Part shown: piece by piece, positions 40,916-49,823 of the stretch
Numbering within the stretch: position 1 is the first letter of the stretch
Layout of the letters: each line of letters begins with the position of its first letter
DNA from: AC-37 sp036389835
GTDB taxonomy: Bacteria > Actinomycetota > Thermoleophilia > Solirubrobacterales > Thermoleophilaceae
Assembly (NCBI GenBank): GCA_036389835.1
Contig: DASVWC010000017.1
Location: 1-64,000, forward strand
Length of the DNA: 64,000 nt
Direction of reading: 5' to 3'
Made by a program: the position numbers and the translations under genes
Notes under the pieces: model-generated
Told to the model about the DNA's origin: nothing
Databases searched by the model: none
The model's input: only the letters and a program-made list of their open reading frames with translations

Positions 40916-41914
40916 CTACTGCGCCCCCACCGCGCGCGCCGCCCGTTCGTCCGCCGCCAGGATCGTGCGCCGCGAGCGCATCCCCGCGCGGTGCACCCCC
41001 ATCCACCAGCGCGCGCGGTCGCGCAGGGGCCCGTAGCGCGCCGGCCCGATCCGAGCGAGCGGCGCGTAGAGCGCCAGCCGCGCGGCCATCGCCGCGTAGC
41101 CCACGCCCGCAGTGGCCCACGTGCGCAGCAGCCCGCGGCGGCGCAGCATGAACGCGTAGGTCGCACCCATCCGCACCTGCGTGCGGTCGTCGCCGAACTT
41201 CGCGAGCGTGGCCGCGCCGCCCTTGTGCAGCACGCGGGCGCTCGGCTCGTACCAGACCCTCCAGCCGCGCTCGCGCAGTCGCCAGGCCAGGTCCACGTCG
41301 TCGGCGTAGAGCCACATCTCGCGGTCGAAGCCGCCGGCGGCGTCGAAGGCCTCGCGGCGGATCAGCGCGAACGCGGCGAACACCCACGGCACGTGCCGCG
41401 GGCGGTCGGGGTTCCAGTGGCCCTCGAGGCAGAGCCTGTCGCCCAGGCCCGGGACGAGGCGGTGCAGGCCCAGCTCGCGCGCCAGCGTCGTGAGGAAGAA
41501 CGGGAACGGGTAGACGGTGTGCTGGGTCGAGCCGTCCGGCAGGATCAGCCGCGGCGCGACGATCGCCGCCTCGGGGTGGCGCTCGGCGGCCTCGATCAGC
41601 GCCTCGAGCGCGCCCGGCGTGAGCTCGACGTCCTCGTTCGCGGTGGCGAGCCACTCGCCGCCGGTGCGGTCGGCGATCAGGTTGACGGCCTGCGGGAAGC
41701 CGAGGTTCTCCGCCGACGCGATCAGCTCCACCCAGGGGAACTCCTCGCGCACCATCTCCGCCGACCCGTCCTCGGACGCGTTGTCCGCGACCCAGACCTC
41801 GACCCGGCCGGCGTCGCGCTCCGGCTTCAGCGAGCGCAGGCACGCGGCGAGCAGCTCGCGCGCGTTCGTGTTGATGACCGCCACGGTGATGGGGCTCGCC
41901 ACGCGCGGCATCAT
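40916..41914 (-). CDS. GT2 family glycosyltransferase (rhamnosyltransferase-like)
   Basis: A 332-residue GT-A enzyme. PITVAVINTNARELLAACLRSLKPE, VWVADNASEDGSAEMV, NLGFPQAVNLIADRTGGEWLATANEDVEL (metal site N-E-D) and LYADDVDLAWRLRERGWRVWYEPSARVLHKGG match the WbbL-like rhamnosyltransferase subgroup, though the donor is not proven. ATG at 41914 overlaps the GT4 stop (ATGATG, with TGA between). Longer open frames upstream are shadow sequence. Confidence 0.9.
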   Translation of the reverse strand: MMPRVASPITVAVINTNARELLAACLRSLKPERDAGRVEVWVADNASEDGSAEMVREEFPWVELIASAENLGFPQAVNLIADRTGGEWLATANEDVELTPGALEALIEAAERHPEAAIVAPRLILPDGSTQHTVYPFPFFLTTLARELGLHRLVPGLGDRLCLEGHWNPDRPRHVPWVFAAFALIRREAFDAAGGFDREMWLYADDVDLAWRLRERGWRVWYEPSARVLHKGGAATLAKFGDDRTQVRMGATYAFMLRRRGLLRTWATAGVGYAAMAARLALYAPLARIGPARYGPLRDRARWWMGVHRAGMRSRRTILAADERAARAVGAQ

Positions 41915-43176
41915 GCCAGCGGCGCCCGCGGGCGCGGTGCGGCCGCGGCGGCCTCGATCGCCGCGGCGATCGCCTCGTTGTAGGCGGCCTCGGTGAACGG
42001 CGCCGCGGTGCGCAGCCCGCCCTCGCGCAGGCGCTCGCGCAGCGCGCGGTCCCCGGCGAGCCGGCTCAGCGCGCGCGCCAGCGCCGCGGCCGAGTCGCGC
42101 GGCTCGAACAGCAGGCAGTTCTCCCCGTCGCGCAGGTACTCGGCCGAGCCGCCGGTGCCGGTCGCGACCACCGGCCGCCCGACCGTCATCGCCTCGAGCG
42201 GCACCAGCCCCCACGGCTCCTCCCAGCGCACCGGGAACGCGACGGCGTCGTGGCCGGCGTAGACCTCGCCGAGCCGCTCGCGCGGCTCCGCGCCGAGGCG
42301 CACGCGCTCCTCCAGCCCCAGCTCGCGCACGCGCGCGCGCAGGTCCGCCACGTAGCCGGGGTCGCCCGACCCCTGGAGCGTGAGCGTCGCCTCCGCGGGG
42401 AGGTGCGCCATGGCCTCGACGGCGGTGTCGACCCCCTTGCGCGGGTCGAGGCGCCCGACGTAGAGGACCCGCCAGCCCCACTCGCGCGCCGGCGCCGCGC
42501 GGAACAGCGACGCGTCCACGCCGGGGTGCGCGACCTCACCGCGGGCGAACGTCCACCCCGCGGCCGCCGACGCGCGGCGCGTGTGGTCGCTGTTGAAGAG
42601 CCAGGTGGCGGCGGAGCCGAGCTCCACCCGCGCGGGCAGCCCGGTCAGGCGCTCGGCGGCGGCGGCCAGCCGCGGACGCGACCGCAACGGCCGCAGCCAC
42701 GCGTCCATCCGCGGGCCCCAGGCCATCCACTCGTCCCCGACCACCCCGACGGCCGGAAGGCCGGCCCGGCGGACGCGCTCCACCAGGCCGAGCGACATCC
42801 CGCCCATCGCCCACCAGTTGACCACGTCGGGCCGGTGCTCGCCCAGGTGGCGGTCGAGCACCGCGGCGTTGTGGCGCTCGAGCGCGACCCGCTCGCGCCA
42901 GCCGCGGCGCGGGAAGGCGTGGTCGCGCCAGTACCAGCGCAGCTCGCGGTGCACGCCCGGGTCCTCCGGCTCCCCGGCCGCCTCCGGCGCGCGGTGGTCG
43001 GTCGTGAGCACCCGCACGTCGTGGCCGCGCTCGCGCAGGTGGCCGACCGCCGCCCGCCAGGTGGCCTCGTAGCCGCCGCGCAGGTCGTGCGGCGGGTACA
43101 TGCTCCCCACGCTGAGGACGCGCAGGGCTACCGCCGCACCTCGTTCGGGATCAGGCGGCCGAGCTCCATCGCCCAC
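41911..43176 (-). CDS. GT4 family glycosyltransferase
   Basis: A GT-B enzyme of about 405-421 residues. LRVLSVGSMYPPHDLRGGYEATWRAAVGHLRERGHDVRVLTTDHR opens it. The donor domain has VLYVGRLDPRKGVDTAVEAMAHL and FPVRWEEPWGLVPLEAMTVGRPVVATGTGGSAEYL (E-x7-E). The start is uncertain. The recognisable domain begins at a CTG (43125) just past the upstream TAG; the nearest conventional start, GTG at 43176, adds 17 residues inside the upstream gene. I list the GTG, but CTG initiation coupled to the preceding stop is possible. Confidence 0.85.
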   Translation of the reverse strand: MGDGARPPDPERGAAVALRVLSVGSMYPPHDLRGGYEATWRAAVGHLRERGHDVRVLTTDHRAPEAAGEPEDPGVHRELRWYWRDHAFPRRGWRERVALERHNAAVLDRHLGEHRPDVVNWWAMGGMSLGLVERVRRAGLPAVGVVGDEWMAWGPRMDAWLRPLRSRPRLAAAAERLTGLPARVELGSAATWLFNSDHTRRASAAAGWTFARGEVAHPGVDASLFRAAPAREWGWRVLYVGRLDPRKGVDTAVEAMAHLPAEATLTLQGSGDPGYVADLRARVRELGLEERVRLGAEPRERLGEVYAGHDAVAFPVRWEEPWGLVPLEAMTVGRPVVATGTGGSAEYLRDGENCLLFEPRDSAAALARALSRLAGDRALRERLREGGLRTAAPFTEAAYNEAIAAAIEAAAAAPRPRAPLA

Positions 43177-43991
43177 TGGGTCCCGAGGTCGGCCATGGCC
43201 AGCCGCGCCTCCTCGCGCTCGCCGCGCGCGTAGCGCGCCGCGGACGCGGCCGAGCTCTGGAGCGTCCACTTCACGAGGCCGGGCCAGCTCCCGCGCCCGG
43301 GCGCCGAGCCCGGATACGCCCGGTCGAGCCAGCCGGCCCCCGACCCGTGCCGCATCCGCTGGCGCAGCAGCCGGCGGAGGGTGTCGCGGTTGCGGTGGAC
43401 CACGACCGCCCGCTCGCGCGACTCGAGCTCCCAGCCCGCCGCGCGGAGGCGAAAGCACAGGTCGGCGTCGCCCCCGGAGCGGATGTCGTCGCGGAAGCCC
43501 CCGACCGCCTCGAACGCGCTACGGCGCACCGCGCAGCTCGCGGTCTGGGCGTACGCCCAGCGCCCGCGCAGGGTGTTGCGGTGGTCGAGCGTGCCACGCG
43601 CCGCCGAGTAGCGCAGCGCGAACGGAGCGCCGTCCGGCGGCGGCTCGTCCACGATCGCGCCGGCCAGCACGGCCGTGCGCGCGCCCGGCTCGGGGTCGAA
43701 GTAGCGCTCGAGCAGGTCCGGCTCGGGAAGCACGTCCGCGTCGAGGAAGACGATCCAGTCGGCGGACCCGGCCGCGGCGCCGACGTTGCGCGCGTGGTAG
43801 GACGAGCGCACCCGCGGCGCGGGCACGACACGGACGCCGGCCGCCGCGCCCGCGGCCCCCGGGCGGTTGTCGGCCACCGTCACGCTGTCGCCGTCCGCCA
43901 GCGCCAGCCCGGCGAGCGTCGCCCGCACGCGGGCCAGCTCGTCGTCCGTCCCCGCGAACGGCGTCACGACGTCGACCGGTGGCCTCCCCAT
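43128..43991 (-). CDS. GT2 family glycosyltransferase
   Basis: A 287-residue GT-A enzyme. PVDVVTPFAGTDDELARVRATLAGL is a divergent opening, then YHARNVGAAAGSADWIVFLDADVLPEPDLLERYF (D-A-D metal site) and SGGDADLCFRLRAAGWELESRE. The C-terminal part has TLRRLLRQRMRHGSGAGWLDR. ATG at 43991 lies 9 nt after a TACGGT box that is half of a perfect palindrome shared with the divergent gene at 44032. It is first in a minus-strand GT2-GT4-GT2-acyltransferase-acyltransferase operon. Confidence 0.9.
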   Translation of the reverse strand: MGRPPVDVVTPFAGTDDELARVRATLAGLALADGDSVTVADNRPGAAGAAAGVRVVPAPRVRSSYHARNVGAAAGSADWIVFLDADVLPEPDLLERYFDPEPGARTAVLAGAIVDEPPPDGAPFALRYSAARGTLDHRNTLRGRWAYAQTASCAVRRSAFEAVGGFRDDIRSGGDADLCFRLRAAGWELESRERAVVVHRNRDTLRRLLRQRMRHGSGAGWLDRAYPGSAPGRGSWPGLVKWTLQSSAASAARYARGEREEARLAMADLGTQWAMELGRLIPNEVRR

Positions 43992-44000
43992 GCGCCGCGA

Positions 44001-44024
44001 ACCGTAACGCCGCCGCGTTACGCT
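44001..44024. promoter_or_regulatory. Palindromic divergent promoter with two -10 boxes
   Basis: CGTAACGC (44003-44010) and GCGTTACG (44015-44022) form a perfect 8-bp inverted repeat around CGCC. The arms contain TACGGT on the minus strand (44001-44006), 9 nt before ATG 43991, and TACGCT on the plus strand (44019-44024), 7 nt before GTG 44032. The palindrome therefore serves as two back-to-back -10 elements in a 40-nt gap. It could also be an operator that controls both directions. Confidence 0.55.
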
Positions 44025-44031
44025 CAGGCCG

Positions 44032-44832
44032 GTGCCCGAGCCGCGCGTCAGCGTCGTCATCCGCACGAAGGACGAGGCGAGGGACCTCGGCGGCGTGCTC
44101 GAGAGCCTCGACGCGCAGACCGTGGGACGCGACGACGTGGAGACGATCGTCGTGGACTCGGGCTCGGCCGACGGCACCGTCGCGATCGCGCGCGAGCGCG
44201 GCGCCCGCGTGATCGAGATCGCACCCGAGTCGTTCACGTTCGGCGGCGCGCTCAACACCGGCGCGGAGGCCGCGCGGGCGGCGGTGATCCTCGCGCTCTC
44301 CGGGCACGCCTACCTCCCGGACGACGCCTGGCTCGAGCGGCTGCTCGCCCACTTCGAGGACGAGCGCGTGGCCTGCGCCACCGGCGCTGGCGACGGGCCC
44401 GACGGCGCCGCGCTGACCGAGCCGGTGCTCCAGGACGCCGAGCTGGCCCGGCGCAACCCGTACTGGGGCTACTCGAACGCCGCGGGCGCCTTCCGCGCCG
44501 GCCTCTGGCGCGAGCGCCCGTTCCGCGAGGACATGCCGGGCACCGAGGACAAGGAGTGGGCCTGGCACTGGCTGATGCGCGGCCGCGTCGTCGCGATCGA
44601 CCCGCGGCTGATCACGCACCACGACCACTCGCACGACCCGCCGGCCGACTGCTACCGGCGCGCGCACCGCGAGTGGGTCGGCTTCGGGATGTACCTCGAC
44701 GTGGGTCCCGCCGGCGTGGGCGAGATCGTCCGCAAGGGGCTCGCCAACCCGTACTGGAAGATGCGCCTCCACCCGAGCGCCTGGGCCGCCCTGGCCGGCG
44801 AGTACGCGGCACGGAGGCGGTTCCGGCGCTGA
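44032..44832 (+). CDS. GT2 family glycosyltransferase
   Basis: A 266-residue GT-A enzyme. PRVSVVIRTKDEARDLGGVLESLDAQ, VDSGSADGTVAIARERG and FGGALNTGAEAARAAVILALSGHAYLPDDAWLERLL match the rhamnosyl/WcaA-like subgroup in which the second metal-site residue is replaced by S-G-H. The C-terminal EDKEWAWHWLMRG holds the catalytic acid. GTG at 44032 has TACGCT 7 nt upstream, predicting a leaderless mRNA. The TGA overlaps the next ATG by one base. Confidence 0.9.
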   Translation: MPEPRVSVVIRTKDEARDLGGVLESLDAQTVGRDDVETIVVDSGSADGTVAIARERGARVIEIAPESFTFGGALNTGAEAARAAVILALSGHAYLPDDAWLERLLAHFEDERVACATGAGDGPDGAALTEPVLQDAELARRNPYWGYSNAAGAFRAGLWRERPFREDMPGTEDKEWAWHWLMRGRVVAIDPRLITHHDHSHDPPADCYRRAHREWVGFGMYLDVGPAGVGEIVRKGLANPYWKMRLHPSAWAALAGEYAARRRFRR

Positions 44833-46007
44833 TGCGCGTCGCGATCCTGCTCACGGTCGAGTCGTTCGAGCACTTCTTCGAGGACCAGCTCGGCGTGGAC
44901 GCGGCGGCCTACGTGGAGGGCTACCGCAACGACTGGGCGTGGGACTACTGCGCCGCGCTCGCCGCCCGCGGCGCCGAGCCGCTCGTATACGTCCCCTCGC
45001 TGCGGGAGTCGGGGCTCCGGCCGACGCCGGACGGCTACGCGGTGCGGTTCGTCCCGCTCGGGCGCGGCTACCGCCCGTGGGTGCGCTTCCCGGTGCTCAA
45101 GCGCAGCCCGCTCGGGCGCTACGCCGCCCAGGCCGCCAGCGCCGCGACGATGCTCGCCCCGCTGCGCGCCGGCCTCGCCGAGGACCGCGTCGACGTGCTG
45201 CTCGTGCAGGAGTACTGGACGGCGCGCTTCGACCTCTTCGCCGCGCGGCTCGAGACGCCGATCGTCGCCGTGGACCAGGGCCTCCCCGACAGGCGCGAGC
45301 TGAAGGCGCTGAAGCGCAGGACGCTGCCGCGCGCCGCACGCGTCGTCGTCCAGACCGGCGCGGAGGCCGAGAAGGTGCGCCGCTACGGCGGCGACCCGGT
45401 CCAGATCCCGAACGGCGTGGACACCGACCGCTTCGCCCCCGACCCCGCGGTCGAGCGCGAGCCGGGGCTGGTCGTCTGCGCGGCGCGCCTCGCCGACGCG
45501 CACAAGCGCCAGTCCGACCTGATCCGCGCGATCGCGCGGCTGGACGAGCCCTGGCGCCTCGAGCTGCTCGGCATCGGCCCCGACGAGCAGCTCCTCCGCT
45601 CGCTCGCCGCCGAGCTGGGCGTGGCCGGCCGGGTCGAGTTCGCGGGCTTCGTCTCCGACAAGGACGAGCTGCGCGAGCGCTTCCGCCGCTGCTCGGTCTT
45701 CGCGCTGCCGTCCGCGTTCGAGGGCCTGCCGGTCGCGCTGCTCGAGGCGATGAGCGCCGGCGCGCCGGCGGTCGGCTCCGACATCCCGCCGATCGCCGAG
45801 GTGGTCGAGGACGGCGTGAACGGGCGCCTCGTCCCGGTCGCCAGCCCCGCGGCCCTGGCCGACGCGATCGCCGCGGTCGGCGCCGCCCATGAGCCATACT
45901 CGGCGCGGGCTCGCGAAGCCATCGTCCGGCGCTTCGGATCCGCGCGGATGGGGGCCGAGCTCGAGCGCGTGATCGCCGCTGCAACGGAAACTGCTACGAG
46001 CGCATGA
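44832..46007 (+). CDS. GT4 family glycosyltransferase
   Basis: A 391-residue GT-B enzyme. RVAILLTVESFEHFFEDQLGVDAAAYVEGYRNDWAWDYCAAL is an unusual acidic head. The donor domain has IPNGVDTDRFAPD, VCAARLADAHKRQSDLIRAIARL and LPSAFEGLPVALLEAMSAGAPAVGSDIPPIAEVV (E-x7-E). ATG at 44832 shares one base with the previous TGA; the longer open frame upstream is the shadow of that GT2 gene. It is followed after 36 nt by the Wzz-like gene. Confidence 0.9.
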   Translation: MRVAILLTVESFEHFFEDQLGVDAAAYVEGYRNDWAWDYCAALAARGAEPLVYVPSLRESGLRPTPDGYAVRFVPLGRGYRPWVRFPVLKRSPLGRYAAQAASAATMLAPLRAGLAEDRVDVLLVQEYWTARFDLFAARLETPIVAVDQGLPDRRELKALKRRTLPRAARVVVQTGAEAEKVRRYGGDPVQIPNGVDTDRFAPDPAVEREPGLVVCAARLADAHKRQSDLIRAIARLDEPWRLELLGIGPDEQLLRSLAAELGVAGRVEFAGFVSDKDELRERFRRCSVFALPSAFEGLPVALLEAMSAGAPAVGSDIPPIAEVVEDGVNGRLVPVASPAALADAIAAVGAAHEPYSARAREAIVRRFGSARMGAELERVIAAATETATSA

Positions 46008-46043
46008 CGGAGGTGCCATTCTGAGCGCGGGAAACGCCTGGAA

Positions 46044-47036
46044 ATGAAGGACCCCGGGACACAGCCGACCAGCTCCGACGCGGCGCAGCGCGCCCGCGAG
46101 GCCGCCGTGCGGCAGCTCAGGACCGTCACGCGCACGCCGGACCCGGTCGAGGAGCCGACCCGCCCGATCCCCATCGACCCCGCCACCAACGGGCACTCCG
46201 AGCCCGTCCCCGCCGCCGGCGACGGCGACGGGGGGCGCACGCGGATCGTCGGCCCGCTCGAGGCCGTCCTGCGCCATCCCCTCCTCGCCCTGATCCCGCT
46301 CGTCCTGCTCGTGGCGGGCGGCGCCTATCTCGCCAGCGCCCGCACGCCCGAGTACACGGCGAAGGCGCGCGTGAACGTCGGCCGCGCCGACATCCCCGCC
46401 TACGTCCTCCAGAACGCGAGCTACGGCAACCAGGTGGTCGCCGCCAGCTACGCGCGCAGCATCGACGCCGCGCCCGTCGTCCAGGCCGCCGCCCAGCAGA
46501 CCGGGCTGCCGGTCGGCACCGCGCGCGACCGGCTGAGCGCCACCACGATCCCGGACAGCACGCTGATCCAGGTCGAGGCCACCGGCCCCTCGTCCAACGA
46601 CGCGAGCGGCCTCGCGAACGCCGGCGCGCGCTCGCTGATCGCCTACCTCAAGCGGATCACCCGCAGCGACGAGGGCGCGCGAGCGCTGCGCCGCTACCGC
46701 GACGCCCAGGCGGTCCTACGGCGGCTCGAGCTTCGGCTCGACCGGCTGCGGAGGTCGAACGCCAACGCCCGCCGCGTCGCGCGCGCGCAGCTCGCGGTCG
46801 ACGCCGCCGGCCTCGAGGCCTCGCAGTACGCGAACCTCTACCGCCAGGCCGAGACCGCCGAGGGATCCTCCAGCGCGCCGTTGACGCTGCTCGCCCCGGC
46901 CGCGAAGGCCGACTCCGACCGGCGCAGCGTGCTCGAGCAGACGATCGTCATCGCCCTCGCCGCCGGGCTCGTGCTCGGCGTCGGGCTCGCGCTGCTCGCC
47001 GCCAACTGGCGGACGCTGCGCGCCCTCCGGGAGTGA
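46044..47036 (+). CDS. Wzz-like polysaccharide chain-length / co-polymerase protein
   Basis: A 330-residue protein. A Pro/Thr-rich cytoplasmic head (1-70) precedes TM1 (about 79-98, HPLLALIPLVLLVAGGAYLA). An extracytoplasmic domain with ARTPEYTAKARVNVG follows, ending in a coiled-coil-like stretch rich in Arg and Leu (RRLELRLDRLRRSNANARR). TM2 is about 298-321. This TM-domain-TM layout is that of Wzz/CapA polysaccharide co-polymerases. No Tyr-kinase domain is fused. It would set chain length with the polymerase encoded directly downstream (GTGA overlap). Confidence 0.82.
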   Translation: MKDPGTQPTSSDAAQRAREAAVRQLRTVTRTPDPVEEPTRPIPIDPATNGHSEPVPAAGDGDGGRTRIVGPLEAVLRHPLLALIPLVLLVAGGAYLASARTPEYTAKARVNVGRADIPAYVLQNASYGNQVVAASYARSIDAAPVVQAAAQQTGLPVGTARDRLSATTIPDSTLIQVEATGPSSNDASGLANAGARSLIAYLKRITRSDEGARALRRYRDAQAVLRRLELRLDRLRRSNANARRVARAQLAVDAAGLEASQYANLYRQAETAEGSSSAPLTLLAPAAKADSDRRSVLEQTIVIALAAGLVLGVGLALLAANWRTLRALRE

Positions 47037-48430
47037 CCGCCCGCCAGACCCTCGCCCTGCGCCTGGCGGTCGTGCCGCTGATGGCGCTGCTCGCCTACGC
47101 GGGTGCCGAGGCGGCGGCGGCCCCCACGCCCGACGAGGGCTTCACCCGGGCGTTCGCGATCGTCGCGGGCACCGGCCTGTTCGTGGCGGCGGCGCTGGTG
47201 CGGCCGTCGTGGACGATCACGGCGGGGCTCGTGCTGAGCCTCTTCTCGAGCCACTGGGAGAAGATGGACGTCCCGCTCGACCTCGACCGGATGATGCTCG
47301 GCGTGGGCGTCCTGTCGCTGCTCTACCGCGAGTGGCGCCACCGCGACGGGCGGCTCCAGACGCGGCCGGTGGACTGGGTCCTGTTCGTGATCGCGCTCTA
47401 CGCGCTCGTCTCGGCGGGGCTGGCCGGCGAGCTCGACGTGCGCAGCTCGCGCTTCGGGCTGATCGACCGCTTCGGGCTGATCCCGTTCATCCTCTTCTTC
47501 GCCGCCCCGTTCGCGTTCAGGACCGAGCGCGATCGCCGCATCCTGCTCGCGGCGATAGTCGGGATCGGCGCCTACCTGTCGGTCACCGCGGTCCTCGAGA
47601 CGACCGGCCCGGAGGCCGTGATCGTCCCGCACTACATCACCGACGACAGCGTGGGCATCCACGCCGATCGCGCGCGCGGGCCGTTCCTCGACGGCGCCGC
47701 CAACGGAATCGCGCTGTTCGGGTGCGGGATCGCCGCGGTGATCGCGTTCGGGCGCTGGCGCGACAGGCGCTGGCGCGCGTTCGCGCTCGTCGTGGCCGGG
47801 CTGTGCGCGCTCGGGGTCCTGCTCGCGCTCACGCGGGTGGTCTGGCTCTCGGCGCTGATCGGAGCGCCGGTCGCGATGGCGTGCGCGCGCGAGACCCGGC
47901 GCTTCCTCGTCCCGGCCGCGGGGGCGGCGTTCGTGGTGATCGCGGTCGCGCTGGCCGCGGTCCCGGGGCTGCGCGAGAAGGTCGACGACCGCACGAACGA
48001 CAAGCAGCCCGTCTACGACCGCCGCAACTCCAACAGCGCCGCGCTGCGGATGATCGACGACCGGCCGCTGTTCGGCTTCGGCTGGGGCACGTTCGAGGAG
48101 GAGAGCAAGCCCTACTACCGGCAGGCGGAGGAGTACCCGCTGACGCTGGTGCGCGACCTCCACAACGTCTACCTCTCGAACGCCGTGGAGCTCGGGCTGG
48201 TCGGCACGCTGCTCTGGATGGCCGCGCTCGTCTACGCGATCGGGGGCGCGATCGTGCGCCGCGGCCCCCCGGAGCTGCGCTGGTGGAAGATCGGGCTGGT
48301 CGCCTACGCGGTCGGCCTGGCCGTCTCGTGGACCTCGAACCCGGCCGACTACGCGCTGCCCACGCTGCTGCTCTGGCTCTGGGCGGGCGTGGCCTGGGGC
48401 GGGCGCGAGCACACCGCTCCGGCCACCTGA
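47033..48430 (+). CDS. O-antigen ligase/polymerase family protein (Wzy/WaaL)
   Basis: A 465-residue protein with about 12 helices. The conserved large loop has RARGPFLDGAANGIALFG before it and RNSNSAALRMIDDRPLFGFGWGTFEEESKPYYRQAEEYPLTLVRDLHNVYLSNAVELGLVG within it, matching the Wzy_C family (Arg and His of the loop are visible). It would polymerise or ligate lipid-linked repeats at the outer face of the membrane. GTG at 47033 overlaps the Wzz-like gene by 4 nt, and the two probably work together. It is convergent with the gene at 48432, with 1 nt between stops. Confidence 0.88.
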   Translation: MTARQTLALRLAVVPLMALLAYAGAEAAAAPTPDEGFTRAFAIVAGTGLFVAAALVRPSWTITAGLVLSLFSSHWEKMDVPLDLDRMMLGVGVLSLLYREWRHRDGRLQTRPVDWVLFVIALYALVSAGLAGELDVRSSRFGLIDRFGLIPFILFFAAPFAFRTERDRRILLAAIVGIGAYLSVTAVLETTGPEAVIVPHYITDDSVGIHADRARGPFLDGAANGIALFGCGIAAVIAFGRWRDRRWRAFALVVAGLCALGVLLALTRVVWLSALIGAPVAMACARETRRFLVPAAGAAFVVIAVALAAVPGLREKVDDRTNDKQPVYDRRNSNSAALRMIDDRPLFGFGWGTFEEESKPYYRQAEEYPLTLVRDLHNVYLSNAVELGLVGTLLWMAALVYAIGGAIVRRGPPELRWWKIGLVAYAVGLAVSWTSNPADYALPTLLLWLWAGVAWGGREHTAPAT

Positions 48431-48431
48431 G

Positions 48432-49793
48432 TCAGAGCGCGTTCGAGTAGACGACCGTCACGCAGCCGGCGAGCTGGAGCACGCTGAGCGCAGCCATCGC
48501 CGCGAGCGCCCGCCGGCGCGCCGGCCCCTCGCGTGCCGCGCCGCCGCGCCCGGCGAGGACGATCGCGGCGAGCAGCGCGAGCACCGCGAGCACGGTCGGC
48601 TCGAAGTAGCGCTGGTAGGTCCTGTTCGTGCTGGTCTGGGCGAGGACGAGCGACGCGAGCACGACCATGAGCACGAGCGCCGGCCGCGTCATCGCGGCGC
48701 GCTCGGCCGCCCGCCACAGCGCCACCAGCAGGACCGCGCCGGCTGGTGCGAGCACCGCGATCACCAGCGAGCGGTCGGCCACCACCGGCCCGAGGTCGAC
48801 GAGCTTCCAGAGGCCGCCGCCGGTCCGCCGGCCCTCGAGCTCGGCGGACTCGGAGGTGGGAACCGCGAGCGCGAAGGCCAGCGCCGCCGCCGCGGCCACG
48901 CGCGGCGCGCGCCCGCGCAGGAGGTCGGAGCGATCGACCACCGGCACCGCGAAGAACGCCCCGAAGATGCCCACCAGGCCGAGCGTGAACGGGGCGGCGG
49001 CGGGGCTGAAGCCACCCTGCTGGACGGTCGGCGGCGTCGTCTGGCCCCAGGCCGCGAACAGCGCGGCGAGGCTGGCGAGCGCGGGAATCAGGGCCGCGCC
49101 GGCCAGGACGACCGGGCGCAGGCTCCGCCGGCCGCCCGCGGCCGGCGCGAAGCCGGGGATCAGCCCGCCGGCGAGCGCCGCCGCGAAGGCGAACGGCCCC
49201 GCGACCCAGAGCGCGAGCTGGCGCACCCAGATCGCCAGGAAGACGAACGCGCCACCGGTCGCGAAGCCGCGCCCGCTCTCCTGGAGGCGCAGCGACAGCC
49301 CGATCGCCAGCAGGATGAACAGCATCGCGGCGTTGTCGGTGTTGATCCAGGCCGCCGACTGGAGCACGTAGTGCGAGAGCAGGATCGGGAGCGTGAGCGC
49401 GAGCGCGAGCCAGCGATCGACGTAGCGGCACATCAGCCAGAACGCGACCAGCACCATCGCCAGCGAGAAGGTCGCGCCGAACGCCTCGAGGGCGGCGCGC
49501 TCGGGCGTCAGCAGCCGCGCGAACACGCTCAGCACCAGGTGGTAGCCGGGCGTCGTCGCGGTCGGGATGTTCACGAGATCCGGCGTGGGCAGCTCGTAGC
49601 CGATCTTGAGCGCCGTCGGCAGGTGGAAGCCGCGCTCGTCGACGGCGCCAGCAGTGCCCGCCCCGCCCGACACGATCACCGGCGTGACCAGCGCCACGAA
49701 GACCGCGGTCAGCAGGAGCTCGGGCGCGCGCTTGCGCGCCGCCGCGGACAGCCGCCCGAGGAGCGGCGCGCGCAGGGGCGGGGACGCTCTCAC
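48432..49793 (-). CDS. Multi-pass membrane protein, GT-C-like
   Basis: A 453-residue protein with about ten helices. The first external loop is AVDERGFHLPTALKIGYELPTPDLVNIPTATTPGYHL. The acidic pair D52-E53, H57 and the later T-T-P-G-Y resemble the ALG10/DIE2 pattern of dolichol-phosphate-glucose transferases, but the match is short and may reflect only GT-C convergence. A later loop has TNRTYQRYFEP. The start is GTG at 49793, with GAGACT (49802-49807, minus strand) 8 nt upstream. A role in glycan extension is inferred from structure and context. Confidence 0.72.
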   Translation of the reverse strand: MRASPPLRAPLLGRLSAAARKRAPELLLTAVFVALVTPVIVSGGAGTAGAVDERGFHLPTALKIGYELPTPDLVNIPTATTPGYHLVLSVFARLLTPERAALEAFGATFSLAMVLVAFWLMCRYVDRWLALALTLPILLSHYVLQSAAWINTDNAAMLFILLAIGLSLRLQESGRGFATGGAFVFLAIWVRQLALWVAGPFAFAAALAGGLIPGFAPAAGGRRSLRPVVLAGAALIPALASLAALFAAWGQTTPPTVQQGGFSPAAAPFTLGLVGIFGAFFAVPVVDRSDLLRGRAPRVAAAAALAFALAVPTSESAELEGRRTGGGLWKLVDLGPVVADRSLVIAVLAPAGAVLLVALWRAAERAAMTRPALVLMVVLASLVLAQTSTNRTYQRYFEPTVLAVLALLAAIVLAGRGGAAREGPARRRALAAMAALSVLQLAGCVTVVYSNAL

Positions 49794-49823
49794 CGGCGGT
49801 CAGTCTCGCAGGACGGGTGGCGG

